43,300 nt of DNA from a virus: positions 1-43,300 of the IMG/VR virus record IMGVR_UViG_3300046501_000053, one strand, 5' to 3'. The first letter of the stretch is position 1. Every line of letters begins with the position of its first letter. Position numbers and translations under genes: made by a program. The notes beneath the pieces are model-generated. The model worked only from the letters and a program-made list of their open reading frames with translations, was not told the DNA's origin and did not search any database. Positions 6,171-13,102 of the stretch are shown here, one piece after another.

Positions 6171-6227
6171 GGGTTTACTCCGGGTAAGCGCCGCCCTCCG
6201 GTTACCGGATGCAGCGAGTAGGGTGGG

Positions 6228-6539
6228 TTATGCTTCTTCGGCGTCGAGCCGTGATGCTTGGCGCTGGCCTATGGCGTATAGCTCTGCCGCCACGTTTCCG
6301 TTAACTTCGATTTTGTGGCGCGAACGGAGCGCTTCTTTTGCGCCGACCGGGCCGAGGGAGTGCACATAGCGCAGGCATCCAGCGATCACCGATGCCTGCT
6401 CAGTGTCTTCAGTCCAGGCCATGAGCTCGGCAAGCATCTGCTTGTCGCCAGCACGCACCCGGTGCCGCAACTCTTCCTCGCCAAGCACCTTGCGTTTCGC
6501 CGCGCTCTTTGCAGATCGCGTCTTTTGATCCATGGCCAT
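6228..6539 (-). CDS. Hypothetical early phage protein (103 aa)
   Basis: The basic N-terminus (MDQKTRSAKSAAKRKVLGEEELRHRV) followed by an all-helical body (MLAELMAWTEDTEQASVIAG) is a type seen in small Pseudomonas prophage proteins, possibly DNA-binding. The start is the ATG at 6539 with AGAGG upstream; an ATG two codons later is an alternative. It lies just upstream of the DGR targets in the same direction and may share their transcript. No function is assigned. Confidence 0.5.
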   Translation of the reverse strand: MAMDQKTRSAKSAAKRKVLGEEELRHRVRAGDKQMLAELMAWTEDTEQASVIAGCLRYVHSLGPVGAKEALRSRHKIEVNGNVAAELYAIGQRQASRLDAEEA

Positions 6540-6608
6540 GGCCTACCTCTTCTATTCCGCTGGCCGGCAGTGCGAGCCAGGTTTGACGTTTGCGTTGCTG
6601 GGTGCGGG

Positions 6609-7205
6609 CTATGCGGCGCATGAATCGACCTTGCCCTGACGTGCCTTTGGGTAATCGATATCGTGCTCTTCCAGAATGCGATCAAGCGTCCCGTGTGATA
6701 TCGCCAACATGCCGCAGACGCGGCGCCGGGAAATGCCCAGTTCCTTGAATGCCCTGATGCGCTCGGCGTACTTGGCATCACGAACTACCGTTTCCGCTTT
6801 CCACTTTTCGCCGTAGTGGCCGCCGTGGGCTGATCGTTTGAACGTAAACCCAAAATCCTTTGCGAGGTCTCTGAGCGTTCTTGGTGTCATGCCGGTGATG
6901 CCCGACACTTCCGCCTGGGTGTGAGTTGGAGCCATGGCCCTTACCATTTTAGCCTTCTCTGCGCGCTTTTCGTTTCGCACGTCGAGGGGCGCGACCGGCA
7001 GGGGCGCGGCTTGAACCCGGCGCCGCACGAACGGTTTCGGCGCCGGTGGCATCTGATTGCTGTAGGTGATGGGCTTTGGCTTGTAGCCGATAGGGTCGGC
7101 TACTTCGATCTTGCCGCCGGCCGCCACAAACTCGGCGACCTGGGCGGCCAGTTCATCCGATACAGGCCGTAGCGCCTCGACCAGGCTTAGGTGGTTGCTG
7201 ATCAT
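6609..7205 (-). CDS. Double helix-turn-helix DNA-binding protein (198 aa)
   Basis: Two helix-turn-helix segments are visible: TQAEVSGITGMTPRTLRDLA in the middle and ISRRRVCGMLAISHGTLDRI towards the C-terminus. A Pro-rich linker after residue 40 (KPKPITYSNQMPPAPKPF) precedes them. The start is the ATG at 7205 (AGG eight bases upstream); longer in-frame extensions overlap the Gp157 gene. Eight bases separate it from the stop of that gene. It is probably a phage regulator or a primosome/recombination adaptor; which one is not visible. Confidence 0.6.
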   Translation of the reverse strand: MISNHLSLVEALRPVSDELAAQVAEFVAAGGKIEVADPIGYKPKPITYSNQMPPAPKPFVRRRVQAAPLPVAPLDVRNEKRAEKAKMVRAMAPTHTQAEVSGITGMTPRTLRDLAKDFGFTFKRSAHGGHYGEKWKAETVVRDAKYAERIRAFKELGISRRRVCGMLAISHGTLDRILEEHDIDYPKARQGKVDSCAA

Positions 7206-7212
7206 GACGACC

Positions 7213-7776
7213 TCACTTGATGCGGATCGAACTGTCGCCGCGCTCCAAGTGAGCCCAGGTCGGTTCGGGTAGAAGTTCGTGTTCCGCGTCTTCACCAGCA
7301 TCCAGTCGCTTGCGCACTTCGGCGTTGTGGTCGCGGATTTCCTTGAGCTTGGCGGCAATGGCCTTTTTGTCCGGAGCAATGCTCGACTTCACGGTGGTCA
7401 GTTCATCCGGCACTGCATCTTCGTTGTCCACGATCACCCGTTCGCTGCCCATGGCTAGCGTGATGGTGAACAGCGGCCGCTTGATCGACTTGATGTTGGC
7501 GGCTTCCATGTTGCGGCGCAGGTAGTCACTGATCTGCGAGACGCTGTTGGATTTGATCCGTTTGAGTTCGGCCAGGCGTTCGATCTCGTTGTCGATCGCT
7601 GTCACGTCGCTTTCGATGTTCCGGCGCAACATGACGATATTGTCGGCCTTGTCGTTGAAGTCGCCTTGAACCTCGTCCATGGCGTGCTGCAGGGCCTCTT
7701 TCAGGCCCTCATCATCGGTGTCGGCCATGGCCTGGAGTTCGGCAAGCTTGCCAGTCAGTGCGTAGAGTTGCGTCAT
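7213..7776 (-). CDS. Siphovirus Gp157-like protein
   Basis: 187 residues with the features of the Gp157 family (PF05565): a helical, acidic N-terminal half with a coiled coil near residues 40-75 (NIESDVTAIDNEIERLAELK), the motif SQISDYLRRNMEAANIKSIK, and a beta-rich end containing TITLAMGSERVIVDNED and VPDELTT. In streptococcal phages the family was linked to phage resistance. In lambdoid genomes it accompanies single-strand annealing genes, as here. Its ATG overlaps the stop of the annealing protein gene (ATGA). Confidence 0.85.
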   Translation of the reverse strand: MTQLYALTGKLAELQAMADTDDEGLKEALQHAMDEVQGDFNDKADNIVMLRRNIESDVTAIDNEIERLAELKRIKSNSVSQISDYLRRNMEAANIKSIKRPLFTITLAMGSERVIVDNEDAVPDELTTVKSSIAPDKKAIAAKLKEIRDHNAEVRKRLDAGEDAEHELLPEPTWAHLERGDSSIRIK

Positions 7777-8504
7777 GCTGCTGACTCCTGAGTGAATTTA
7801 GGGGCGAGATCGCGAAGCTCTTTGGCGATGCGCTTGATGGCGGTGTCGTCGTTTCGGGCGGCAAGCCGACGAACTGCGTGATCGTGGAGCTTTTTCAGCT
7901 CCTGCATCGACTGAGCGCCCTGCATGGTCTCGACCACCGACTTGATGTAGTCCAGGCGCTCCTGCTTCTGGCGTTCGATCTCCGCATCCCGGTCCTCTGC
8001 CTGCTCGATTGCCTGCTCGGCCTGGAGCTGCTGCACGTAGTCCTGGTCATCAAAAAGGCCAAGGAACACGTCTGCGCTGAAGCCGAGCATGGACAGTGCC
8101 TTCTTGATGGCATCAGTCAGCGACTTTTTCGGCGCTTCGCCGTCGGTAGTCATGCCGTAGCTGGTCTTGTACTGATAGCGGGTGCAGCCGTACTGCTCTA
8201 TCTCGCCGCGCTTGTCGTCCTGCATGAACCAAAGGGCAATTTTCACTGTATGCCCGATCTCGCGACCGATGCAGACACGCTTGTCGCCTTCTCCGGTGAA
8301 AATCTCATGACCCTCATCGAAGCGCTCTTCGACAATCCGCCAGCCCCAGCCAATTCCGACCGGGCCAAACAGCTCGGTGGCCTTCATGACCATCGCGGTG
8401 CCGCTCAGGCTGGTGATGTCCTGGCCGTTGACCTTGGCTTTCTTGGTGAACCTGGTGTCGGTCTTGTCGACCTTGCTCCAGATCTGCATGTTCTGTTCGG
8501 ACAT
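7773..8504 (-). CDS. Rad52/Sak-like single-strand annealing protein
   Basis: The N-terminal 165 residues match the general pattern of Rad52-like phage recombinases: SSLSGTAMVMKATELFGPVG-type opening, GWGWRIVEERFD, then EAPKKSLTDAIKKALSMLGF, which corresponds to the Rad52 helix that anneals single strands. A charged coiled-coil C-terminus (EQAIEQAEDRDAEIERQKQE) follows. The role would be annealing of complementary strands during phage replication. The start is the ATG at 8504 (GGAG upstream), whose ribosome binding site lies in a hairpin. The Rad52 link is by pattern, not by search. Confidence 0.55.
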   Translation of the reverse strand: MSEQNMQIWSKVDKTDTRFTKKAKVNGQDITSLSGTAMVMKATELFGPVGIGWGWRIVEERFDEGHEIFTGEGDKRVCIGREIGHTVKIALWFMQDDKRGEIEQYGCTRYQYKTSYGMTTDGEAPKKSLTDAIKKALSMLGFSADVFLGLFDDQDYVQQLQAEQAIEQAEDRDAEIERQKQERLDYIKSVVETMQGAQSMQELKKLHDHAVRRLAARNDDTAIKRIAKELRDLAPKFTQESAA

Positions 8505-8509
8505 GATTG

Positions 8510-8529
8510 CTCTCCGCGCCACCGGAGAG
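8510..8529 (-). promoter_or_regulatory. Hairpin covering the annealing-protein ribosome binding site
   Basis: A perfect 7-bp stem, CTCTCCG with CGGAGAG around the six-base loop GTGGCG, ends five bases before the ATG at 8504. The Shine-Dalgarno GGAGAG is the 3' arm itself. Folding would block translation unless opened by a ribosome, protein or other RNA pairing. Confidence 0.6.
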
Positions 8530-8546
8530 GGGCGCTGTGAAGGGGG

Positions 8547-9056
8547 TTATTGGGCTTTAGCGAACGCCTGGGCCATGGCTGTTTTCGGCGCCGAGAGCTG
8601 TACGGCTTGCTCGGCGGCAATACATTCGGCGTGGTCGAACCAGCCGAAGTGACATTTCCCGATATCGATGCGCATCTGGCCGGCCAGCCACTGGTAGGCG
8701 AGCGTTCTGCTCATGCCTGACTTCTTCATGTAGTCGTGAAACGCGGCCTTGCTTCGGTTCCGCACGGCGCGCAGCTTGTCGTCGGCAAGCGTGCCAAGCG
8801 GGATATCCGTGTCTGGGTGCAGCCCTACATAGGCTCGGCAGCCTTGGCAGAGGTAGGCAAACGGCCAGTCGCCATAACTACGGCCGTTGTAGATTTCAGA
8901 GTTGCACACCAGGTGGACTTCATCGCCGCAGTAGCGGCAAGCGGTCGGAGCAGGGATAGGGTTCTTCACGCGTTTGAGTGCGCGGCGGCTGATGTGAGGC
9001 AGCGGTGCCGGCGCAGCAATGCGCTCGGGGGCGTTCGCCCGAGGATCGAGAAACAT
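8547..9056 (-). CDS. DUF3268 zinc-finger protein
   Basis: Zinc-binding pairs CRYCGDEVHLVCNSE and YLCQGCRAYVGLHP, then DIPLGTLADDKLRAVRNRSK, are the standard DUF3268 (PF11672) order. The C-terminal half (SRTLAYQWLAGQMRIDIGKCHFGWFDHAECIAAEQ) also fits the family, whose members occur in phages and look like DNA-binding zinc fingers. The start is the ATG at 9056 with AAGGA upstream. The 169-residue length is slightly long because of a Pro-rich N-terminus. Confidence 0.82.
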   Translation of the reverse strand: MFLDPRANAPERIAAPAPLPHISRRALKRVKNPIPAPTACRYCGDEVHLVCNSEIYNGRSYGDWPFAYLCQGCRAYVGLHPDTDIPLGTLADDKLRAVRNRSKAAFHDYMKKSGMSRTLAYQWLAGQMRIDIGKCHFGWFDHAECIAAEQAVQLSAPKTAMAQAFAKAQ

Positions 9057-9066
9057 AATTAGATCC

Positions 9067-9183
9067 TTATTGAGTAAGTTGCCCGGCGTATGCGCTGAGC
9101 AGCATCCAGGTCGTAAAGAATGCGAGTGCTATGGCAGACCCGCGCCAGAAGCAGTAGCGCTTGGCTCTTTGGTAACTGGTCAC
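9067..9183 (-). CDS. 38-residue single-pass membrane protein
   Basis: Starts at a GTG that overlaps the stop of the upstream gene (GTGA) and stops just before the ribosome binding site of the DUF3268 gene. The N-terminus is basic (TSYQRAKRYCFWRG) and a hydrophobic helix follows (SAIALAFFTTWMLLSAYAG), so the basic end is probably cytoplasmic. Function unknown. Confidence 0.55.
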   Translation of the reverse strand: MTSYQRAKRYCFWRGSAIALAFFTTWMLLSAYAGQLTQ

Positions 9184-9533
9184 AGTGTCAGCTCCTGTGG
9201 CACGCTAACGGTGTCGCCAAGGGCCGAGGTGACGATGGCGCGGCAAGCGGCGATCAGAGGTGTGTCGCCCCTGTATCCCATGGGGTGACCCCACTCAGTG
9301 GCTGCATTCCATGGGCCATTCTGGTTTTCCATTGGCGCGCCGATGTCGAGCTTGTACTTCTCGATAAGCGGACCACCATCGCTCCAGTCGGTTGACGGGC
9401 AATAGCAACGAAGCCAGTCATGCGCCCAGGCTTCCCGACTATCACGGTCATGCCAGCGCACCGCATACCCAACAGCCCAGTCCAGCGCCGCGCCCGACAG
9501 GTCTTGCGTCTTCACTTCTACGAACTCGCTCAC
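9180..9533 (-). CDS. DUF2591-like phage protein (117 aa)
   Basis: Begins VSEFVEVKTQDLSGAALDWAV at a GTG that overlaps the stop of the previous mini-gene (GTGA), with AGGTGG upstream. The opening and the closing pattern (GYRGDTPLIAACRAIV) match the DUF2591 / ABA-sandwich group of phage proteins. The middle is rich in Trp, Asp and Glu (NGPWNAATEWGHPMG). Common in Pseudomonas and enteric prophages; molecular role unknown. Confidence 0.7.
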   Translation of the reverse strand: MSEFVEVKTQDLSGAALDWAVGYAVRWHDRDSREAWAHDWLRCYCPSTDWSDGGPLIEKYKLDIGAPMENQNGPWNAATEWGHPMGYRGDTPLIAACRAIVTSALGDTVSVPQELTL

Positions 9534-9667
9534 ATCGCCACCTTGCAAGTCCAGCGGCCCGCACACTTGCAAGGCTGCTCGATCCATTTCACTTCGCCCA
9601 AAAGCAAGAAGCCTCGATTTCTCAAGGCTTCCACGATTCCTTCAAATGATCCGGCGATGATGGTCAT
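9530..9667 (-). CDS. 45-residue protein with a Cys cluster
   Basis: Begins MTIIAGSFEGIVEALRNRGF. The C-terminal half carries CKCAGRWTC, which could bind one zinc ion. The ATG shares one base with the upstream stop (TGATG) and has GAGG eight bases before it. Its stop overlaps the GTG of the DUF2591-like gene. The two-sided coupling supports expression. Function unknown. Confidence 0.55.
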   Translation of the reverse strand: MTIIAGSFEGIVEALRNRGFLLLGEVKWIEQPCKCAGRWTCKVAM

Positions 9668-9792
9668 CACAACACCTCAAACTTGATTGGGCAGCAGTAC
9701 CCGTCTTCGTATGCCCGAAAGCATTCCATATGCCCGCTATATGGCACGATGAACCACAGGATCAAGCCGTTACACCAGAAGGGGGCGATCAC
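9667..9792 (-). CDS. 41-residue protein
   Basis: GTG start overlapping the stop of the upstream gene (GTGA), ending in TGATG with the next gene. The first half is hydrophobic (LILWFIVPYSG) and the second half has a Cys pair (DGYCCPIKF). It may be membrane-associated. Function unknown. Confidence 0.5.
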   Translation of the reverse strand: MIAPFWCNGLILWFIVPYSGHMECFRAYEDGYCCPIKFEVL

Positions 9793-10211
9793 AGTTCGTC
9801 ATCCTCGGCCTGGGCGATTAGCGCGTCATCGACAAGTGGGCGCAGCAGGGCCTCTGCAATCTCGCCAAGCTTGCCGAAGGGGTGATCGCTTGGGCCGAGT
9901 AGTTCTGCTACGGCGCTCTTGTCGGGCTTGTCGTCAGTGGTGACCAGAAGCCAGCCCAAGGCTGGGGAGGAGACCTCGCAGTTCGCCAGCCGGTTGTTCA
10001 CGTGTTCATCTACTGCCAGGGCGAACTGGGACACCCTCACGCCCAGCGGCTGGCACATCCGGCGTTGGAACTTGACGTCCATACGGAACCGAACCAGCTG
10101 CTCCGTCGCGTTGTACAGCCACTCCCTGCGCGCAATCTCCACCGCCGACTCGCTCACTGGAGGCGGCTGACGGTTTTCGTAGTTCAACTGAGCAATCAAT
10201 GCTGCGTTCAT
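9789..10211 (-). CDS. Hypothetical early phage protein (140 aa)
   Basis: The start is the ATG at 10211 with GGAGG six bases upstream; the in-frame extension further upstream overlaps another gene. The mostly helical sequence includes AVEIARREWLYNATEQLVRF and an acidic C-terminus (VDDALIAQAEDDEL). No family, membrane segment or catalytic motif was recognised. Its stop overlaps the GTG of the next mini-gene. Confidence 0.5.
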   Translation of the reverse strand: MNAALIAQLNYENRQPPPVSESAVEIARREWLYNATEQLVRFRMDVKFQRRMCQPLGVRVSQFALAVDEHVNNRLANCEVSSPALGWLLVTTDDKPDKSAVAELLGPSDHPFGKLGEIAEALLRPLVDDALIAQAEDDEL

Positions 10212-10234
10212 GTTTGCCTCCAGAATGGCGTGGG

Positions 10235-10360
10235 TTATGCGATGTAGCCGCCCGGCATAGTCCTCACGACCTTTCTCGCTACCGGGTCGTGCATCTGACC
10301 TTTGGCGCAGTCGTGTAAATCGGGGCGGGGCTTGCGGGGTTGTCTTGGGGTGCGTTTCAT
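10235..10360 (-). CDS. 41-residue basic protein
   Basis: Begins MKRTPRQPRKPRPDLHDCA six bases after the stop of the DUF551-like gene and ends before the ribosome binding site of the next gene. Strongly basic and Pro-rich at the N-terminus. The Shine-Dalgarno is weak, so reinitiation after the DUF551-like gene is likely. Function unknown. Confidence 0.45.
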   Translation of the reverse strand: MKRTPRQPRKPRPDLHDCAKGQMHDPVARKVVRTMPGGYIA

Positions 10361-10366
10361 GGCGGG

Positions 10367-10579
10367 TTACTCGGTGGATGGCGGCGGTAATGGCTGCCAC
10401 TGAATAGGGGTTGCATCAAACGCAACGCCACCGCAGCCGTCGTATGTCGCATGAACGCCGCTACAAACCCACGTCTTCCAGGCATCGAAGTAAGCGACAG
10501 CCATTTGCCCGTCACCTAGCAGCACCAGATAGTCGCCAGATTGCGGCGGCAGTTCGTCAATTGGTTTCCAATCGCTCAT
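10367..10579 (-). CDS. DUF551-like protein (70 aa)
   Basis: Has the DUF551 frame: WKPIDELPPQSGDYLVLLGD at the start, a Trp-rich middle (AYFDAWKTWVC) and the terminal IQWQPLPPPS. These short proteins are frequent in phage early regions of Gammaproteobacteria. Their role is unknown. Confidence 0.75.
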   Translation of the reverse strand: MSDWKPIDELPPQSGDYLVLLGDGQMAVAYFDAWKTWVCSGVHATYDGCGGVAFDATPIQWQPLPPPSTE

Positions 10580-10600
10580 GGCGACCTCCAGTGTTTGGGG

Positions 10601-10813
10601 TTAGGCGGAACGGGCCGATATTTCTAAAATCTGCTCAGCCCGCTCGGTGCAGAAATCTTCAAAGTCGCTGCTCTCAAGCCACTGCGAGTGAACCGAGTCG
10701 CAGTCACCGCTGGGCGACGTTCGTTGCAGCCAGTCTTCGAACACCCGTTGTTCTGCGTTGTCGACAGCAGAAGAAAGCGCTTTCAGTGGATCTGGATCGA
10801 TCTTCGATTCCAT
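10601..10813 (-). CDS. Hypothetical acidic protein (70 aa)
   Basis: The start is the ATG at 10813 with GGAG six bases upstream. An ATG at 10858 also has GGAGG but only one base away from the codon, which is too close. The sequence is acidic and helical (LKALSSAVDNAEQRVFEDWL). No family recognised. It lies just after the terminator at 10914-10946, so it needs its own promoter or readthrough of that terminator. Confidence 0.45.
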   Translation of the reverse strand: MESKIDPDPLKALSSAVDNAEQRVFEDWLQRTSPSGDCDSVHSQWLESSDFEDFCTERAEQILEISARSA

Positions 10814-10913
10814 GACTCTCTCCATTCGTTGGTTCACCTGTATTCGTTCAACACTCATGCCTCCCGCTAGTTGCCGATGGGCGCGGGGGAGGAGTGCTGA
10901 CGGGTAGAGGCGC

Positions 10914-10946
10914 GATAAAGAAAGCCCGGTTGGACGTCCGGGCTTT
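10914..10946 (-). terminator. Rho-independent terminator (leftward)
   Basis: On the minus strand a 9-bp perfect stem (AAAGCCCGG / CCGGGCTTT, eight-base loop) is followed by a T-rich tail (TTTCTTTAT). It lies inside the leftward early operon, so transcripts from the phage early promoter would have to read through it. That fits the boxA element at 12943. Confidence 0.8.
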
Positions 10947-10982
10947 CGGATGCAGTAGTTGTCAGGTTTTTGGGCGGGACCG

Positions 10983-11126
10983 TCAGCGCCAGAACGCCGA
11001 GGGGCCCGGTCTAGAACGCCAGCGCTCACGATGGAAGCGCAATGGATCGGTTGGCAGGCCGTCATCAGGTGGCGGTTCTGGCCGCGCATGGCTGAGCGCT
11101 GCGCCGATCAGGAACAGTAGGAGCAT
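10983..11126 (-). CDS. 47-residue protein with an N-terminal hydrophobic segment
   Basis: The start is the ATG at 11126 with GGAG eight bases upstream. It opens with MLLLFLIGAALSHARPEPPP, a short hydrophobic stretch resembling a signal peptide or anchor, followed by a Pro- and Arg-rich tail (RFHRERWRSRPGPSAFW). The terminator at 10914-10946 lies about 40 bases after its stop. Function unknown. Confidence 0.5.
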   Translation of the reverse strand: MLLLFLIGAALSHARPEPPPDDGLPTDPLRFHRERWRSRPGPSAFWR

Positions 11127-11470
11127 GGTGATCTCCAGTTGGGGTGGGTGATGCAGATGCCCGGTGCTGATCTCCGGGTTGAGAGTCATGCCGCGGTCAG
11201 CGCCTTTCGGCTACCGCAATGCCAGTTATTACGAGCCGGTACCACGAGGGCATAAAATAGTACTTAGCCGGTCAGCGATCACTCTCGGAACTGTTAGTTT
11301 TCAAACCTGCCCATCAGCCTGGGCGTGCATCCGCATCGGGGATCAACCTGCCTGTAACGACATTTGATCAGGACGATTCAAGGTGATTTCCGATGCAGCC
11401 TCTCCCTATACGAGTCTCCCCAAGGAAAGGATCGGGCCAATTTTCGTCTGGCTGACGTGCAAGGAGAGGG
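11127..11470. other. Gap without a supported gene
   Basis: About 340 bases between two minus-strand genes. Only very short frames without good ribosome binding sites occur. No clear sigma70 promoter or terminator was identified by eye. A stretch near 11400-11425 resembles a T7 promoter on the minus strand but lacks one base of its spacing. It is probably a leader or promoter region for the 47-residue gene. Confidence 0.4.
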
Positions 11471-11773
11471 TTAATCGTCCGGCTGCTCGTCGTGAGTGAC
11501 GTAGCCAAGCCAAATGAGATCGCTCATCACATTCCAGAATTCTTTGGTTGCCTCGAAGTCGCTGGCGCCACCACTGATCCAGCCGCGGGCACGCCAGTCA
11601 CTGAGGATTGCTCGTTCTTCGGAGTTGATCTTGTTTGGCTCAATGTTGTTTCCGTTGACCAAGCAATGTTGCGCGTAGGGCATCAGCCGCAGTTCGCGCT
11701 GGCAAATCTCCTTGCCAAGCAACTCAAGGGCCTTTGCTTTGATCTGGACGGTTAGTTGTCCTCGGTTAGCCAT
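11471..11773 (-). CDS. Hypothetical early phage protein (100 aa)
   Basis: Begins MANRGQLTVQIKAKALELLG and continues with ICQRELRLMPYAQHCLVNG and EERAILSDWRARGWISGGAS, a layout familiar from small Pseudomonas phage proteins of unknown function. The start is the ATG at 11773 with a weak GAG upstream; an earlier ATG at 11830 has no ribosome binding site. Mostly helical, with no membrane segment. Confidence 0.55.
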   Translation of the reverse strand: MANRGQLTVQIKAKALELLGKEICQRELRLMPYAQHCLVNGNNIEPNKINSEERAILSDWRARGWISGGASDFEATKEFWNVMSDLIWLGYVTHDEQPDD

Positions 11774-11840
11774 GTCGTCTTGCTCAAATTGGTAGGGCTT
11801 CCAAATACCTCCAGGGGGGGCTAGAGGCATTTGTGAAACC

Positions 11841-11873
11841 AGATGGCAGGCCTGAAACAGCAGGTCGCCATCT
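11841..11873 (-). other. Two-part stem-loop in the leader of the 100-aa gene
   Basis: An outer 7-bp stem (AGATGGC / GCCATCT) encloses an inner 4-bp stem (CCTG / CAGG) with a six-base loop. It lies about 70 bases ahead of the start at 11773. No T run follows, so it is not a simple terminator; a leader RNA structure is possible. Confidence 0.4.
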
Positions 11874-12005
11874 GTGCACCCGGTCCAGCTACTGGCTACG
11901 GATCGGGGTAGGTCGTTATAGGTGTGATGCAGGGGACGGCATTGCGCCGCGTGTAGTGGTCATCCGCATCCCGCTGCGCACTCTGTGAATGCGCAGGAGG
12001 ATGGT

Positions 12006-12143
12006 TCAGTACGGCAAAAGCACTATCTGGCTGATCGTCCGTGTGCAGTAGCACCTCGCCACGAACTCGCGCAGATCGGCTTCGCTATCGCCGAACTCTT
12101 GGACTTCTGACCCGTCCGCGAACACGATTTTGTAGAAGTTCAT
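12006..12143 (-). CDS. 45-residue early protein
   Basis: ATG at 12143 with a strong AAGGAG seven bases upstream, encoding MNFYKIVFADGSEVQEFGDS and ending IVLLPY. The residues alternate like a small beta-rich domain with an acidic helix. It follows the HNH/AP2-type gene by 22 bases and probably shares its transcript. No known family. Confidence 0.6.
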   Translation of the reverse strand: MNFYKIVFADGSEVQEFGDSEADLREFVARCYCTRTISQIVLLPY

Positions 12144-12165
12144 TTGCTTCTCCTTGGTTGATTTT

Positions 12166-12738
12166 CTATGTTGATTGCAGTTTTGCAGCGCTACCTAAAA
12201 GCGCATCACAAATACGCGAATCGAAACGATCAGTAAGGCGGTACAAATCGACGGCCTGATTAATTGCGGCTGCTTTGGCATGAGCCCATGCTTGATGGGC
12301 TTCTTCAGCAGTGTCGAATACTCCAAGTCCTACCTTTTCAGCACCCAGCACGCGAATCATTGCCATGTAAGGTCGGCCTCTAAGCGTTCTGACCACCCCG
12401 ATAGGTAGGCCTGTGAGGCTTGAAGGCTTTTCGCTCATCAGCGTGTTGATGTACTGCGGAACAAACACAGACGTTTCTGGGCAGTAGAGCTTTTCCCATG
12501 GCCGGAGAATGTCTTTATCTAAATGGTTGCCCTGCCAAGGCTGCTCAACCATCCAGGCCCGAAAGGCGCTGAACCTAAGCCACTCGTCTACCACGCGGCA
12601 GCCTTTGTATGAGTCAGGTACATCTCCGTTTTTGCTGTGGCAGCGCCTTAGAACTCCTTTCCATCGACTGTAGAGCTGACATCCGTGATGGCTAGGCGAA
12701 TCATTGATTCCAACGCCGAGAACTAAACCTCTTCCCAT
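12166..12738 (-). CDS. HNH/AP2-type phage DNA-binding protein (190 aa)
   Basis: First gene of the leftward operon, with GGAGG eight bases before the ATG. The order matches phage homing-type proteins that join an HNH-like N-terminus (YSRWKGVLRRCHSKNG, YKGCRVVDEWLRFSAFRAWM, LDKDIL, YCPETSVFVPQYIN) to an AP2-like DNA-binding end (GVVRTLRGRPYMAMIRVLG, LGVFDTAEEAHQAWAHAK). Canonical HNH triads are hard to place, so nuclease activity is uncertain. It could be a mobile endonuclease or a DNA-binding remnant. No intron or inserted gene was seen nearby. Confidence 0.65.
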   Translation of the reverse strand: MGRGLVLGVGINDSPSHHGCQLYSRWKGVLRRCHSKNGDVPDSYKGCRVVDEWLRFSAFRAWMVEQPWQGNHLDKDILRPWEKLYCPETSVFVPQYINTLMSEKPSSLTGLPIGVVRTLRGRPYMAMIRVLGAEKVGLGVFDTAEEAHQAWAHAKAAAINQAVDLYRLTDRFDSRICDALLGSAAKLQST

Positions 12739-12753
12739 TACTCTCCCTCCGTA

Positions 12754-12808
12754 TCACCAAAACCTTCTGCGAAAAGGCTTTGGTGATGACCCTGTCTCCA
12801 AGGTCATC
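12754..12808 (-). promoter_or_regulatory. Tandem hairpins before the first leftward gene
   Basis: In the leader RNA, one stem (GATGACC / GGTCATC, ten-base loop, 12785-12808) is followed by a longer one (TCACCAAA with TTTGGTGA, one mismatch, then CCTT with AAGG, 12754-12786). The two share two bases, so they compete slightly. The second ends three bases before the Shine-Dalgarno of the gene at 12738. There is no T run. They may modulate translation or transcription of the early operon. Confidence 0.5.
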
Positions 12809-12942
12809 GAGGAAATCTGTGGTTTTGCTCAGCTAACCTTGCGCGCCGAATTACCGGACACGGAAGCAAGCCGTGATGCGTACTGTTCCCAGAACTCAAT
12901 GGCCGGATTCACTCGGCGCCTGGGTCTACGTCTTCAGGTTTT

Positions 12943-12951
12943 TAAAGAGCG
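12943..12951 (-). promoter_or_regulatory. boxA-like element in the leftward leader
   Basis: The minus strand reads CGCTCTTTA, equal to the boxA consensus of lambda nut sites and rRNA leaders, about 45 bases after the predicted start of the leftward promoter. A possible short CCTG/CAGG stem follows a few bases later where boxB would be. BoxA binds NusB-NusE, so the operon may be transcribed by an antiterminated polymerase. Confidence 0.55.
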
Positions 12952-12999
12952 GCGGGCGGAGGCCCTTCGCAGTCCCTCGTAAGTCGCTGCGATGGGTGA

Positions 13000-13041
13000 A
13001 CAATACCGCCGGTATTCTATCGGGTCAATACCGCCGGTCAT
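13000..13041 (-). promoter_or_regulatory. Leftward early promoter (PL-like) with two operators
   Basis: On the minus strand -35 TTGACC (13023-13028) and -10 TATTGT (13000-13005) are 17 bases apart. Two copies of the phage operator overlap it: AATACCGCCGGTATT at 13002-13016, a perfect palindrome, and AATACCGCCGGTCAT at 13027-13041, 25 bases away. The same operator occurs three times between cI and cro. This is the equivalent of lambda PL/OL and drives the leftward operon, shut off by CI or Cro. Confidence 0.85.
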
Positions 13042-13102
13042 GTATTTTTCATTGGGCGTAAAAAAGCCTGCTCGGCGGCGGCCATAGCTGTAGTCGAAGG
13101 AC

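Noticed and set aside
11395-11425. T7-promoter-like sequence on the minus strand
   Set aside because: It resembles the end of a T7 promoter but is one base short in the spacing, and no phage RNA polymerase gene is present; likely chance.
12873-13061. Plus-strand frame across the early leader
   Set aside because: It runs through the boxA, promoter and operator elements and has no Shine-Dalgarno or domain.
13043-13075. Leftward terminator before the early promoter
   Set aside because: There is a T6 tract on the minus strand after a GC-rich stretch, but only a 3-bp stem could be drawn.
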